From NCBI GenBank assembly GCA_030068075.1, contig JAINVK010001445.1:930001-994000 (forward strand): a stretch of DNA of 64,000 nucleotides. The letters run 5' to 3'. The notes under the pieces are model-generated. The model made no database searches, was not told the DNA's origin, and saw nothing but the letters and a program-made list of their open reading frames with translations. The translations under genes were made by a program, and so were the position numbers. Below are positions 49,140 through 62,817 of this stretch, one piece after another (position 1 is the stretch's first letter; every line of letters begins with the position of its first letter). Source of the stretch: Paguma larvata. Lineage: Eukaryota; Chordata; Mammalia; Carnivora; Viverridae.

Positions 49140-49908
49140 TAGCATAAATTGTATGTTAGTGACAGAAAAAAGTGCAATCAATAAACTCATGAAGAGAGAT
49201 AGAGAAAAAGATGTGAAGGAGCACAAACTCAATTTTAATCTCTGCCACAGATCTGATTAATGCTGTTATCTATGATACATTAATTGATCTCTCAGCTTCA
49301 GAGTCTGTATCTGTGAAAGACAAAAAATAAAAGTAATGTTTTATCAATTTTTGAAGATTACATGATTATACATGTACATATCTACTACACATATAAAATA
49401 AATTTTGTAAAACATAAAGGCTACAAAAATTAATATAATTTACAGAAAGTAATTAACAATTGTGAGATTTGAGATTATTTTAAATATGGGTTAAGATTTT
49501 GGTGCTTATTACATTTAATAATAAAAGGAGATTTTTTTTTAGGCATGAGGAGAAAACCAAAAGAGTGTAACTAAAATACTGGTTACCTTTTTTAGCTGTT
49601 TTTAGCTGCACACTTCATTAAAGTCTCAAGGGGATTTATCAACAGACACCTTAGTCGTCTCCTTTAAGAGGTATATTAAAACCAGGAATGATGTCGTTTT
49701 TCTGCTTCTTTTATAAACCTAACCTGGTCATACTTCATTTGCCATCTGGATGAAGTGTACAGTACCATCTGATTGTGGATTCAGTCAGAGAAGTAGATAA
49801 AACATAAAAAGCAAAAGGATACTTATTGTCCTTGACTTGTTCTGCTTGCTACCATTCTATTAGCTATTGAAACCATTTCTACAATTATTTTGCCTATCAT
49901 CTAACTTT
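49140..49908. other. Duplicated stretch without a recognised gene (copy B)
   Basis: Counterpart of 27371-28119, beginning at the empty site of the copy-A SINE. No gene was recognised. Confidence 0.5.
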
Positions 49909-50131
49909 TTGTTATTTTTAAAATATTTCCTTATTTTGAGAATCAGAGAGAGAGAAGAGAGAGCATGGGCAGGTAAGGGGCGGAGAGAGAGGGAGAGAGA
50001 GATTCCCAAACAGGCTCTGTACTCTCAGTGCAAAGCCCCAAGCAGAACTTGATCTCACGAACCGTGAGATCATGACCTGAGCTGAAATCAAGAGTTGTAT
50101 GGTTAACCAACTGAGCCACCCAGGCATCCCA
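49909..50131 (-). mobile_element. SINE shared by both copies (copy B)
   Basis: Practically identical to the SINE at 28120; same target-site duplication CCTATCATCTA. Confidence 0.9.
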
Positions 50132-50142
50132 CCTATCATCTA

Positions 50143-51122
50143 GTTTTCTTGAGAAAAGGAAATGCACTTTTCTTTTTGAAACTCTTTATATAACATATAT
50201 TTACTCTAACACATTTGGGAAATGGATTATCAATTTTCAATTACTAAAGGGATAAACAATGAATATTATTTGTATACTGTTGGATGACATGTTTATTTTT
50301 ATGAGGCTAAAATTTTGCAGAGGAAGAGTGACTATATTTACTTTGAGGGGTATTATTTGGGGTAATTAGAACACTGAAACAAATGTCTTAATCATATTTG
50401 TGTTTTCTTGTTTAAACTTATAATGCGTCACCTAAACTCCAAATTGTAAACTGTGCAGAGGGGTGTGTGTCCCCAGTCAATCTAAAGCAGAGTTAGAGAA
50501 TGTTGGTCTCAAACTTGCTGAGGTAGTTTGTTATATTAGGCACTTCCCACAAGAACTTGAATTCCCTTAATCTGTAAAGGAGAAAATAAGTATGTCATAG
50601 ACTCTTGGACAAGATTAAAATGTGGTGCACCATTCAATATTTGCTTTGGTTTCAAATACAGATTCAATATTATTCTGCCATCACTATCCATGATTCTCCA
50701 ACAGCACAAAGCTGTTTAAATTAATCTCAAGCAATTGGATAAAGGTAGGAATAAACTCGGAGGCTAGCTACCCTGAATGGCACAGACAGCATTCCTTGGT
50801 CTGTCCGGTATCTTGGTTGTGCTATTCGGTGTGGCTTGGTCGCAGTCATTCTTATTTATCAAATTGCATCAGTGATTTATGCAGCACCCCTAAGCACCGT
50901 CTTTCTTTTGCTCCATCCACTCGGCAAACAGCTTCAAGGGCTTCAATCTTTTAGTCTCTGTGCTAGTGCTTGCTTCACTTTGGTGATAAAAATACACTAG
51001 GTCTGTGGGTGTTTTGCAGTTCATTGGACTGTTTTTAAATGGTGCACAGAGTTCGGCTTTCATTTCCCAGTTCGGTTAAGATTTAATAGAGAGATTATTA
51101 ATTTTTTTGCATTGTGTTCTGG
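50143..51122. other. Duplicated intergenic stretch (copy B)
   Basis: Near-identical to 28354-29333. No gene was recognised. Confidence 0.5.
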
Positions 51123-51138
51123 ACTTGCTGGATATTTT

Positions 51139-51314
51139 TTGAGAAAGATAGGGAGAGCATGCACTGGAGAGGGGCAGAGGGAGAGGGAGGAGTACCAAGC
51201 AAGCTCCATATTTAGCACACTGGCACAAATCTCCATCTCATGACCTTGAGATCATGATCTGAGTTGAAATCAAGAGCTAGATGTTTAACCAACTGAGCCA
51301 CCCAGTCACCCTTT
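51139..51314 (-). mobile_element. Old SINE shared by both copies (copy B)
   Basis: Counterpart of 29351-29526, with the same aged 17-bp flanks. Confidence 0.88.
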
Positions 51315-52176
51315 GACTTGTTGGACATTTTTATTAAGGCTTACAGAGTTGTCTACCATTTCGGCCCCCAAAACAAGGGATAGAATAAGCTGAATACTAC
51401 AATTAGCCTCTGAATTATCACAAAAATACAAATGCATTTGAAACTTGAAGGTTCTTCTTGCAATATCCTTGCATCATAACTACTTGTAAACTTTTCCCAG
51501 AAAGAATACAATATTTCCTTCCTATTTGCAAGGGGTTTTAAAATGTAACATTTAAAATGTCAGACATTTAAAAAGTTACAAAGCTTTAATCTCCATAAAA
51601 GAAAATGTGGAAGAAGTTCTTACTAATTGTATTCATAATGGTCAGAGATACTTTGTGTTTATAGCTATTTATTTTGTTTGTATTTTTAAATTCTAATTTA
51701 AGTCATAGTTATATAACATTTTTCTCTGAGTAGGTAACTGTTACTTCCTTATGTGTAACCAATTTTAATTTCACTTTGAGTTGTCTTCAGAGCCTAACAG
51801 AGACTCAGGCTGCAAGGAACACGATAGAGAAGTCAGCAGAGAGTATCAGTTTGTGACATCTCAATGGTATGCAGTTTTTCTCTATGCATTTTAGTTTCCG
51901 TGAAAAATTAATTACTGTGTGCACAGAGCATATGACATTTGGATAAATAACTAAAACCTTATCTACTAAATAGCAGTGACCTTCGAGCTCCAAGTTTCTC
52001 CCGCACACACAGAGTTATAAAGAGATCAATTTCAACTTGGAGAAGCATATACTAGAAGGAAACAAGATGAGATGCTCCACAGAGGTATGAACCAGCTTGA
52101 AATAATAAATATTCACGTTCATATTTTTTTATTTTATTTATGCATCTATATTTATTTATTTAAACTAAATATTCAA

Positions 52177-52330
52177 GTAAAATTAGATACGAATTTTTAC
52201 TTGAATATTTAGCAGACAAACAAACAATTATATATGTATATGCAAGTGTTTGGAATACATATATACTAATTTACATGAATATTGTGCATACACACAAATA
52301 ATTGTATATGTATATGCAAGCATTTGGAAT
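52177..52330 (+). repeat. 74-bp minisatellite, about 2 units (copy B)
   Basis: Two diverged units with 'catgaatattgtgcatacacacaaat' and 'gtatatgcaagtgtttggaat', against about three in copy A. Confidence 0.82.
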
Positions 52331-52610
52331 GACACAAATTATCAAATATTAATAAATTCAAATACTTAAATGTATGGACTCTTCCAGCTGAAACTGGAAA
52401 ACCGAGGTATCTCACATAATAAGACAGTAATAATAACAACCATTTCTTACATACATTCCACAAAAAATTACTATAGATTTTAACACTTTAAATTAACCTT
52501 ATATGGGCTTATTTTTCTGTAACTGGTAATGTTCTATACACTTTCATTTTTTTCCTATTTACTCCAAACCAGAACTAATGTCAAAAATTATTATTTTATC
52601 CTGTTTTTAT

Positions 52611-52649
52611 GTAGAGTGGACAATGCAATACAATGCATTGTCCCTCTAC
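52611..52649. repeat. Imperfect inverted repeat (hairpin), copy B only
   Basis: GTAGAGTGGACAATGC is followed after an 8-base loop by GCATTGTCCCTCTAC, its reverse complement less one base. Copy A lacks the right arm at this site. Confidence 0.9.
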
Positions 52650-53293
52650 AATGGGTAGAGGAAAATCTAACTTATAACTGTGGTCAGTGGAAATCCTGAG
52701 ATCCATATCCCATGCCACTCAGGTACCTAAAGGGTCGGTCATGTGTAAGGACACTGACCTGCTCTTGGGAATGTATGGCCCAGTCTACACAGAATAGCCT
52801 CACTGTATAGCCCTATCCTATGGGAAGGGGGATATTTAAAAATTTGGTACAGAGTTTTCCCCATTTGTGTTTGTTACTTTTTAAATCTCTCTTACATAAA
52901 ATATACATTTGAGATTTTTGTAAGATTCCAGTTGAGTTCTGAAAACAGAGAGATAAATTAGGTTTACATAACAAAACACCTAAAAATGAATTTTTATTTA
53001 TCTTTTCTTTAAATAACATATTTTTGTGTTTCCTTAAGTAATCATCTCTGCAAATTCCCCATATATGTTGATGGATGACAATATCATTAGGATACCATAT
53101 TATCTGAGTTGTAGCAACTTCAGTATAAAGTGCCAAATATTTTTACTCACTGTTTTTAATTCTTCATTTTTAAAATAAACTCTAAGTATTAAGTAATTAA
53201 CCATCCTCATTTCTGCACACGCATGAAGCTTTCTCTGGTTAGTACAATGAGGTTGTCACAAACAAACACATATTCATATGCACACTCTCAGTA

Positions 53294-53315
53294 AATACTT
53301 ATTTATTCATTTCAG
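53294..53315 (+). promoter_or_regulatory. Probable 3' splice acceptor before OR copy B coding exon
   Basis: This is the same acceptor as in copy A, with 4 extra bases in the T-rich tract (ATTTATTCATTTCAG). It lies 64 bp before the ATG at 53380. Conservation between the copies is expected from the duplication and is not independent proof of use. Confidence 0.55.
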
Positions 53316-53379
53316 GTGGAAGAAACCCATGACTGATCAATAATCCCAAAGCTTTTCTCAGTAGTGTAAGTGAAACCTT

Positions 53380-54342
53380 ATGGAAAACGTGAACTGGGTG
53401 GCAAATTACACTGGACAGTCTGATTTCATCCTGGTGGGAATCTTCAGTCAATCAAACCACCCAACTCTCCTGTGTGTGGTCATTTTTGTAGTTTTTTTGA
53501 TGGCTTTAACTGGGAATGCTGTACTGATTTTTCTGATACATTTTGATGCCCGCCTCCACAGCCCCATGTACTTTTTCATTAGTCAGTTGTCTCTCATGGA
53601 TGTGATGTACATTTCTGTTACTGTGCCCAAGATGCTCATGGACCAGGTCATGGGTAGAAATAAGATCTCAGCCCCTGAATGTGGGATGCAGATGTTCCTG
53701 TATTTGACACTAGCAGGTTCAGAATTTTTCCTTCTAGCTGCCATGGCCTATGACCGCTATGTGGCCATCTGCCATCCTCTCCATTACCCTGTTCTCATGA
53801 GCCATAAAATATGTCTTCTGCTGGCATCTGGCTGCTGGTTTCTGGGTTCTGTGGATGGATTCATGCTCACGCCTGTCACCATGGCTTTCCCTTTCTGCAG
53901 ATCCTGGGAGATCCATCATTTCTTTTGTGAAGTTCCTGCTGTAATGAAACTTTCCTGCTCAGACACCTCCCTGTATGAGACACTCATGTACTTGTGTTGT
54001 GTCCTCATGCTCCTTATTCCTGTGACAGTCATTTTAAGCTCCTATTCTTTCATCCTCTTAACCATCCACAGGATGAACTCAGCAGAGGGATGGAAGAAGG
54101 CCTTTGCCACTTGTTCTTCTCACATGACCGTGGTCATCCTCTTCTACGGGGCTGCTGTCTACACCTACATGCTCCCCACCTCCTACCACACCCCTCAGAA
54201 GGACATGACTGTATCTGTCTTTTACACCATCCTCACTCCTGTGTTAAACCCTTTCATTTATAGCCTCAGGAATAAGGATGTTATGGAAGCTCTGAAGAAA
54301 ATGTTGAATGTGGGACCTGTCTTTCAAGAAACTATAAAGTAG
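53380..54342 (+). CDS. OR2T-like: Olfactory receptor, OR2T-like, copy B (intact, 320 aa)
   Basis: This paralogue of the receptor at 31623 lies in the second unit of the tandem duplication. It has the same motifs: NYT sequon at 9-11, GN in TM1, [12 protein letters not shown] with intact [12 protein letters not shown] at the start of TM6 and [12 protein letters not shown] in TM7. It has the family-typical second extracellular loop [14 protein letters not shown], so cysteines 101, 173, 183 and 193 are all present. The role is odorant detection through a seven-helix GPCR, inferred from the family. The start ATG is 64 bp after an AG acceptor, as in copy A. Codon 4 is GTG, so the alternative Met4 is absent. 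Differences from copy A are V4, A112, H135, G151, V166, A169, F170, the RSW/SR change and E302; most fall between residues 135 and 176. No stop or frameshift is seen. Copy B looks closer to the usual OR2T sequence than copy A. Confidence 0.95.
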   Translation: MENVNWVANYTGQSDFILVGIFSQSNHPTLLCVVIFVVFLMALTGNAVLIFLIHFDARLHSPMYFFISQLSLMDVMYISVTVPKMLMDQVMGRNKISAPECGMQMFLYLTLAGSEFFLLAAMAYDRYVAICHPLHYPVLMSHKICLLLASGCWFLGSVDGFMLTPVTMAFPFCRSWEIHHFFCEVPAVMKLSCSDTSLYETLMYLCCVLMLLIPVTVILSSYSFILLTIHRMNSAEGWKKAFATCSSHMTVVILFYGAAVYTYMLPTSYHTPQKDMTVSVFYTILTPVLNPFIYSLRNKDVMEALKKMLNVGPVFQETIK

Positions 54343-54662
54343 TAACTTCCTATATAAATGCTTTTTTCTATTTCTCTCTGGCAATGTTGTTGTTTAGGCT
54401 CTCATCTCATAGTGCATCATATCATTTGCATACCTCTTCTGGTAGTTGCTTCTGTATACTACAAATCTCTTTGCTTCCATACTTTTTCTCTATTCAAAAT
54501 GAATTTTACTATAATATTGTACTGACATTACACTTACTGATATTACACACTCATTCTGTAGGAGAATATCCATTCTTTTAGAAAATACGTTATACAAATA
54601 TAGAAATGTAAGGTTAAGAGGTAGTATTAAATGGTCTTCATGTTTTTAAAAAGTGTCCTTAA
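54343..54662. other. 3' flank of OR copy B
   Basis: Almost identical to the copy A flank, differing at about two positions by eye. Probable 3' UTR. Confidence 0.5.
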
Positions 54663-54877
54663 AATTTTTTTAATGTTTATTTGTTTTTGAGAGAGAGAGT
54701 GAGACAGGGCACGAATAGGGAAGGGGCAGAGAAAGAGGGAGACACAGAATCTGAAGCAGGTTACAGGCTCCAAACTGTCAGCACAGTGCCTGACACGGGG
54801 TTCGAACCCATGAATAATGAGATCATGACCTGAGACGAAGTCAGACGCTTAATTGACCGAGCCACTGAGGCGCCCCT
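54663..54877 (-). mobile_element. SINE downstream of OR copy B
   Basis: Counterpart of the SINE at 32907. The right end differs slightly ('ttgaccgagccactgaggcgcccc'). Confidence 0.9.
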
Positions 54878-56633
54878 AAAACTTATCTTTAATAGGATAG
54901 ATATAAAGAAAGAAACAGATAGACTGATGGAATTATGAAGCAAACATGTGCAATATTTATGATAGTTTTGAGAGAAAGATTGACAGAGTAGTTATGAAGC
55001 AAATGGATACAAAGGTAAGAGAAGGCAAAGAGTATATAGGTGTTCATGTACCCTTTTATTTGTAGTACATTTATTCAAATTTGAAATTAACTCCAAATAA
55101 AAAGTTAAAGCATCTTTATCCCTCCAAATTTAAAATAGCTTTTGTTGTCTGTTTGGTGTATGTGTAAGTAACATTACTAAAAAACAAACTCGTTTCAATG
55201 TGGCTTTTCATCATTGAGGTGATCCAGATGTAGGCTCCTATTTATGGACCTTACCTTGTTCTACATGAACTATCCCTAAAGACATTATAGTGGAGATTAA
55301 TAGTCCCCACCATGTAGTAAGTTCAGGATCCACAATTGCATAAGGTGCTGTGGAGAAACATTAACCCAGGGTGGAATGAATATTTAGGGAATGTTCTTTG
55401 AATGAAGTGATATCTGAATTGAGTCTTAAGCAATGTAATTTATTGAACAAAGAGATGGGATACCAAAGAGCCCGTCTTTCGTTTATTGAATAAATATTTT
55501 ATGATATATTAAAGATATTATCTAAGTGCTCTTAAAGTATAAATAGTATATGGATGCTATCTCCAAGAAATTTGAAATAGTAGTTGTAGTTATAGATGTT
55601 ATAAAGTATATAATTTGCTTTGATGCTGATTTGGAAAATGAACAGTTCATGAAGAAACATCAGTTATACTTGTGATATGTTGTGATATGTGAGTTAATTC
55701 AGGTCAAAAGGACTGAGAGAAGACCTTGGAGCTCATTTTTGAGTGATGACTACATGTTACCATCAGGCAAATACTGAAATCTGGGTAGGGGGAACTGCCT
55801 CAGGGACAAGATGTCCATTAAAAGGCACACAGGAGCAAAAGAGATGTTTGAACAAACAGGAACAGTAAATATTCCAACAGAAACTCATTTTATTTATTAC
55901 ATATGTATTTATTTGTTTTTTTGTCCTTGTTTGTTGTTTGTTTGTTTATTTTGGGGGAATTTTAAATACTATTTCTTGCTTTTCCATAACTCACAGAGTT
56001 TTACACAAAGTAATTAAGTTATCAGACTTGTAGTTTAGAAATGTTAAATCCGTGTTTACCAATTGGAAAAGGGGAAGCCTGGAGGCATGAAGCCCAGGTG
56101 AGTAAGGATGGTGAACAAAATAGTGTTTATCTAACTGGAAGGGACCATGCTTTAACCAGGAAAGATATTTGGGGTAAGTGTAACACTGTTGAACTTGTTC
56201 CATAAAACCACAGGGCATGGTTTCCTGTCGAGCGTTTTCCACTTGACTGCATCTAAACTGAGAATTATCAGGTTGTTTCAAACATACAAATTACATTTTG
56301 CTTTGACACACTCCAGTATTATGATCTTAAATAAGGAACTTGCAATATTTTAGAAAACCAATTTCTAATATTTTTTGCTTCAAAATGAATGAATAAAATA
56401 TAAACATTCTTTAACTTTCAAAAAGAATTGAGAAGGATAATGCATGACCTCTCAATTTTCTGGACTGTATCATAAACACATTTGATGTTTCCATTGGTAA
56501 CACTCTAGAAATGGAAGACACATATCATGAAAAGAAACATAATGTGGAATAGAAATATTTTCTACAAAATGTGACTTTATTTTTTACTGTATCTTAAACC
56601 AAAAAGTTTTATTTTAAAATATTATAAAACATG
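54878..56633. other. Duplicated intergenic stretch (copy B)
   Basis: Counterpart of 33114-34863. The TTTA microsatellite is replaced by a TTTG/TTTA-rich stretch at about 55885-55950. No gene was recognised. Confidence 0.45.
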
Positions 56634-56838
56634 GGGCCCTTGGGTGCCTCAGTCAGGTAAGCATCTAACTTAGGCTGAGGTTGTGATCTCACAGTTTGTG
56701 AGTTTGAGCCCCCCATCGGGCTGCCTACTGTCAGTGCAGAGCCTGCTGCAGATCCTCTGTCCCCCTCTCTCTCCTCTCCTCCCCTACTTGCACTCTCCAC
56801 CTCTCTCTCTCTCAAAATAAATAAATAAAACTTTAAAA
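56634..56838 (+). mobile_element. SINE shared by both copies (copy B)
   Basis: Counterpart of the SINE at 34864, same head and tail. Confidence 0.88.
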
Positions 56839-56849
56839 ATATACAACAA

Positions 56850-57720
56850 TGAGTTATCTTTTTTTAGTTTTTTAATTTACATTTTAATTTAATTTAAGTT
56901 AGCATATAGTGCAACAATGATTTCAGGAGTAGATCCCTTAATGCCCTTTACACATTTAGCCCATCCCCCCTCCCACAATCCCTCCAGTAACTCTCTGCTT
57001 GTTCTCCATATTTAAGAGTCTCGTAATTACGTTTTGTCTCCCTCCTTGTTTTTATATTATTTTTGCTTCCTTTCCCTTATATTCATCTGTTTGGTATCTT
57101 AAAGTCCTCATATGAGTGAAGTCATATGATATTTGTCTTTATCTGACTGACTAATTTCACTTAGCACGATATCCTCTAGTTCCATCCATGTAGTTGCAAA
57201 TGGCAAGATTTCATTCTTTTTGATTGCCGAGTAATACTTCATTGCATATATATACCACATCTTCTTTATCCATTCATTCGTTGATGGACATTTGGGCTCT
57301 TTCACTCCTTTGGCTATTGTTGATAGTGTTGCCATAAACACTGGGGTGCATGTACCCCTTCAAAACAGCATACCTGTATCCCTTGGATGAATACCTTGTA
57401 ATGCAATTGCTGAGTTGTAGGGTAATTCTATTTTTAATTTTTTGAGGAACCTCCATAGTGTTTTTCCAGAATGGCTGCACCAGTTTGCATTCTCACCAGC
57501 AGTGCAAAAGATATCTTCTTTCTCTGCATCCTCGCCAACATCTGTTGTTGCCTGAGTAGTTAATGTTAGCCATTCTGACAGGTGTGAGGTGGTATCTCAT
57601 TGTGGTTTTGATTTGTGTTTCCCCAATGATGAGTGATGCTGAGCATTTTTTCATGTGTCAGTTGGCCATCTGGATGTCTTCTTTGGAGAAATGTCTATAA
57701 TGAGTCATCTTTTTTAAAGA
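56850..57720 (-). mobile_element. L1 3' end, reverse (copy B)
   Basis: Counterpart of 35085-35940. Confidence 0.88.
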
Positions 57721-57894
57721 ATGTATTCAAAATACATTTTTTTCATAATCTCTACTAATAAGATGTTAAAATAACTATGTGGTTTGGAATTTTTTGTAAA
57801 ATATATTTTATCTAATAATTAGAATTCCTAGACATGGAGGAACAATTGTTATTCCAAATTTCTTGAATATGGAATTAAAATTTTAAACGAAAGA

Positions 57895-58093
57895 AGGGTA
57901 CCAGGGTGGCTTAAGTGACTGACTTGGCTCGGGTCATTATCTTCTGGCTCTTGAGTTTGAGCCCCAAATGAGGCTCTCTGCTTTCATTGTGGATCCCACT
58001 TTGGATCCTTTATCCCTCTCTCTCCCTCTCTGCCCCTTCCCTGCTGGTTCTCTCTGTCTCTCAAAATAAATAAATAAACTTAAAATTTTTATA
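57895..58093 (+). mobile_element. SINE shared by both copies (copy B)
   Basis: Counterpart of 36125-36326. A short deletion removed 'agttggtta' in the head. Confidence 0.87.
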
Positions 58094-58669
58094 ATGAAAG
58101 GGTTTTTTAGACTCAATTATACTCATTTATAATGCAAAATAAGTATCTGCTCACAGAGTAGTTTAAAAATTTTAAACTACAGTATGGATAGTATAGTAGT
58201 TTAAACTACAGTAAGGATTATAGATAGATATTTTTGAGCTTGTGATGCCACTACCATTTGGCCAAATGTATCACTTGTACTGTATGTTAACAGGGTCCCA
58301 GAATTTCTATAATATCAAAAATACTTTAAGTACACCGACTGCAATTGCTTTTCACAATTTAGGAATAAACCAATGTGGACAAAGTAAAGAAATTTGCATT
58401 ATTTTATTTATTTTATGGTTTTTAAATTAGTTCAAAGGTTAGGATTTGAAGACACAAAACTTTAAAACTTATGTTTTAGGAATGCCTCAAGAAATAAATA
58501 CAAATAAACAAAACTAGATACATGGAAACTGGCATTCAACACTGTTGCTTTTCCCTCCTTAATATCGTTATATAAACAAAAGGTTATTCTACCTGTTTGA
58601 CACAAAGTTCAAAAATGTAATCCTCTAATGTTATGGCTAGAAAACCTGAGTTACATAGTTTTAATTTAT

Positions 58670-59865
58670 TTTATTTTTTCTTCCTAGATTGTATTTAAAT
58701 TGAATTAGTTAACACATAGTTTACTATTGATTTGATCAGTAGAAGTTAGTGGTTCATCACTTACATATAACACCCAGTGCTCATCACAATGATACCTTCC
58801 TTAATGACCATCACCCATTTAGCCCATCCCCCCTACTCTTCTACAACCCTCATTTGTCCACTACAGTTAAAGTCTCTTATGGTTTGTCTCCCTCTCTTTT
58901 TTATCTTTTATTTTTCCTTCCCTTCACCTAACGTTCATCTGTTTTGTTTCTTAAATTCCACATCTGAAGGAAACCATATGGTATTTGTCTTTCTCCAACT
59001 GACTTATTTTGTTTACCATAATGCAATCCAGTCCCAGCCATATTGTTGCAAATAGCAAGATTCCGTCATTTTTGAAGGCTGGTTTATATTCCATTGTATG
59101 TATATACCACCTGTTTTTTATCCATTCATCATTCAACGGACATTTGGACTCTTTCCATAGTTTGGCTATTGTTGATAGTGCTGCTTCAAACATTAGGGTG
59201 CAAAATTCCTTCAAATCAGTATTTTTGTATCCTTTGAATAAATACTTAGTAGTACAATTTCTGTGTCATAGTATATTTTTATCATTAATTTTCTGAAGAA
59301 CCTCCACAGTTTCCCCAGAGTGGCTGCAGCCGTTTGCATTCCCACAAAATGTGTAAGAGGGTTCCCCTTTCTCCTCATCTTTGCCTCTATCTGTTGTTTC
59401 CTGAGTTTTTTATTCCAATCATCTGACAGGTGTGAGATGGTATTTAATTGTGGTTTTGATTTGTATTTCCCTGATCATAGGTGATGTTGAACAGTTTTTC
59501 ATATGTCAGTTAGCCATTTGTATACCTTCTTTGAAGAACTGTCACCTCATGTCTTTTGTCCATTTCTTAGCTGGAATTGTTGTTTTTTAGGTGTTGATTT
59601 TTATAAGCTCTTCGTAAATTTTGGATACTAGCCCTTTATCCAATATGTCATTTGCGAATATCTTCTCCCATGCCATAGGCTCCCTTTTAAATTTTGTTTA
59701 TTGCTTCCTTTACTGTGTAGAAACTTTTTATGTTGATGAGGTCCCAATCATTTATTTTTGCTTTTGTGTTCCTAGTTCAACTTTCTTTATAACCCGAAAA
59801 TCAAGCATTGATCTAGGTATGCTTTTTAAACTAAGTCAACTATTTTAAGGATGTTTCAGACCGTT
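58670..59865 (-). mobile_element. L1 3' UTR and ORF2 end, reverse (copy B)
   Basis: Counterpart of 37150-38340. Confidence 0.88.
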
Positions 59866-59929
59866 TCATAGAGGCTTGTTATATTCCATATGATTTATAT
59901 ATCACCAATTTTTACATAAAATACATATT

Positions 59930-60695
59930 AATGAAAGTGAAGGGATGGAAAAACATTTACCATGCTAATGTTAAGTTAAAAAAGACAGGGGAGTAATGAT
60001 TATTCCACAAAATAGACTTTAAAACATAACAAGAGAGGTTCCTGGTTGGCTCCGTTGGTTAAGCATCCACCTCTTCATTTCAGATCAGATCTGCCTTGAT
60101 CTCACAGTTCATGAATTCAAGCCCCACGTCCATCTCTGTGCTGGTGGCACAGAGCCTGCTTGGATTTCCCTCCCTCCCTCCTGCCCCTCCTCCTGCTCTC
60201 TCTCTATATCAAAATAAATTAATAAATGTTTAACAGATAAAATGTAACAGGAGACAAAGTAAGACATTACAAAATAGTAAGGAATCAAACCAATAGCAGG
60301 ATATAATTGTAAATCTTTATGTACTCAAATTTGGAACAGCTTAATACGTGAGGCAATTGTTAAGATATAAAGAGGGAAATTAATGGTAATAAATAATAGT
60401 AGGGCATTTTAGTACCCCAATTAAATCCGTAGAGATATCAGACAGGCAGCAATTCAATAAGAAAACAGTGTCTCTGTGTGGCACATGGACTATATGTACA
60501 TAACAGATATATTCAGAACATTCCTTCCAAAAACAACAGAAAACACATTATTTTCACTGCACATGAAACGGTCTTCAAAATAAATTGTTAGGCAAACATT
60601 TTAAAACATCTACATAAAATTAAGAAGATTAAACGTGTACATACATCTTTTCTGAACACAAGTGTATGAAACTAGAAATCAGCCACATGCTGCCT
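59930..60695 (+). mobile_element. L1 ORF2 piece in opposite orientation (copy B)
   Basis: Counterpart of 38390-39165, with the shared SINE at 60046-60243 inside it. Confidence 0.8.
60046..60243 (+). mobile_element. SINE shared by both copies (copy B)
   Basis: Counterpart of the SINE at 38511. Confidence 0.87.
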
Positions 60696-60699
60696 ACAT

Positions 60700-62817
60700 C
60701 CCTTTCTAACATTTTGATATTTTTCTGTCTCACATTTAGGTCCTTCTTCCACTTTGGATTTATTTTTGTGTATGGTGTAAGAACATGGTCAGTTTAATTC
60801 TTCTGAATGTTGCATCCAGTTTTCCCAACAACATTGGTTTAAGAGATAGTCTCTCCCCCCGCCACTTTGGATATTCTTTCCTGTTTTGATGAAGATGAGT
60901 TGACCATATAGTTGTGGGTCCATTTCTGGATCCTCTGTTCTGCTCCATTGATCTATGTGTCTGTTTATACGCCAGTATCATACTGTCTTGATGATTAACT
61001 CTTTGTAAAACAGCTTTAAGTCAGAATTGTAATGCCACCAATGTTGATTTTCTTTTTCAACATCACATTGGCTATTTGGCGGTATTTCTGTTTCTATACA
61101 TATTTTAGGATTGTTTGTTCTAGCTCTGTGAAGAATACTGGTGTTATTTTAATAGAGATTGCATTGAATGTGCAGATTTCTTTGGGTAGTACAGACATTT
61201 AACTATGTTTTTAACTGTGTTTGTTTTTCTAATCCATGAGCATGGAAAGTTTCCCCATTTCTTTGTGCTGTCTTCAATTTCTTCCATAAGTATTCTATAG
61301 TTTTCAGAGTACAGATCTTGTACCTCTCTGCTTCAGTTTACTCCTAGGTATCATATGGCTTTTGACACAATTGTAAATGGGATCAATTATTTGATCTCTT
61401 TTTGCTGCTTCATTATTGATGTTTAGAAATGCTACAGATTTATGTACATTGATTTTATATCACGTGAATTTGTTGAATTCATTTGTGAGTTCCAGTATTT
61501 ATTTGGTGGAGGCTCTTTGGTTTTGTATGTTGAGTATCATATCATCTGTTAAGAATGAAAGATTTCTTCCTTGCCAGTTTGGATGCATTTTATTTCTTTT
61601 TTGTTGTCTGATTGCTGAGGCTGGGGCTTCCAGAAGTAGGCTGAACAACAGTGGTGAAAGTGGACCTCTCTGCCATGTTCCTGATCTTAGAGGGAAAGCC
61701 TCTCAGTTTTTCCTCATTGAGGACGATATCAGCTGTGGGTATTTTGTATATCACCTTTTTGATGTTCAGGTATGTCCCTTCAATCCCTACTTGATTGAGT
61801 GTTTTTAACCATAAAAGATGCCATATGTTGTCAAATGATTTTCCTGCATCTATTGACGGGATAATATGGTTCTTAACCTTTGTTTTATTAATGTGGTGTA
61901 TCACATTGATTGATTTCCAGATACTGAACCAGCCCTGCATCCCAGTAATAAATCCCTCTTGATAGTGGTGAATAATCCTTAAACATTAAAATGTTTCTTG
62001 AATTTGATTTGCTAGTATCTTGTTGATAATTATTGCATCCATGTTCATCAGGGATATTGATCTGTAATTCTCCTTTTTAGGTGGGTCTTTGTCTGATTTA
62101 GAATCAAGGTAATGGTGGCCTTGTAGAATCAGTTTGGAAGTTTTCTTTTCATGGAACAGTTTCAAAAGAATAGGTGTTAATTATTTAAATATGTGGTAGA
62201 AATTCTCTGGAAATCCATCCAGCCCTGGAATTTTGTTTGGAGATTTTTCATTAATGATCCTATTTCTTTAGTAGTTGTGGGTCTGTTCAAATTTTTTATT
62301 TCCTCCTCTTTCAGTTTTGATAGTTCATGTGTTTGTAAGAATTTAGCTGATTCTTCCAGATTGCCCACTTTTGGGGAATATAACTGCTCATACTATTCTC
62401 TTATAATTGTGTGTATTTCTGTATTTCTCATTTTCATTCATCATTTTATTTATTTGGATGCTTTCTTTATTCATTTTGATAAGTCTGGCTTTTGAATTAT
62501 CAATTTTGTTAATTCCTTCGAATAATAAGCTCCTAGATTCATGACTACGTTATACTGTTGTTGTTTTTTTTTAATTTCTATATGATTTATTTCAGCTCCA
62601 ATCTTTATTACTTCCCTTCTTCTGCTGGTTCGGGGGTTTGTTTGCTGTTGTTTCTCTGGCTCCTTCAGGTGTCAGATTAGGTTGTGTTTTTGAGACATTT
62701 CCTCCTTCGTTAGGAAGACTTGGATTGCTATTTACTTCCCTGTTATGATCGCCTTTGCTTCATCCCAAAGATTTTGGGCTGTCATGTTTTCATTTCATTG
62801 GCTTCCATTGTATTTTT
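60700..62817 (-). mobile_element. L1 ORF2, reverse (copy B), uninterrupted
   Basis: Counterpart of 39170-41272. It continues without the young L1 to the SINE at 62820, and the same L1 resumes at 63011. Confidence 0.88.

Larger units (their letters stand above)
51332..53293. other. Upstream region of OR copy B
   Basis: Counterpart of 29544-31540. It differs strongly in 52020-52650: fewer minisatellite units (52177-52330) and an inverted-repeat insertion at 52611-52649. From about 52735 it is again close to copy A. Confidence 0.5.
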
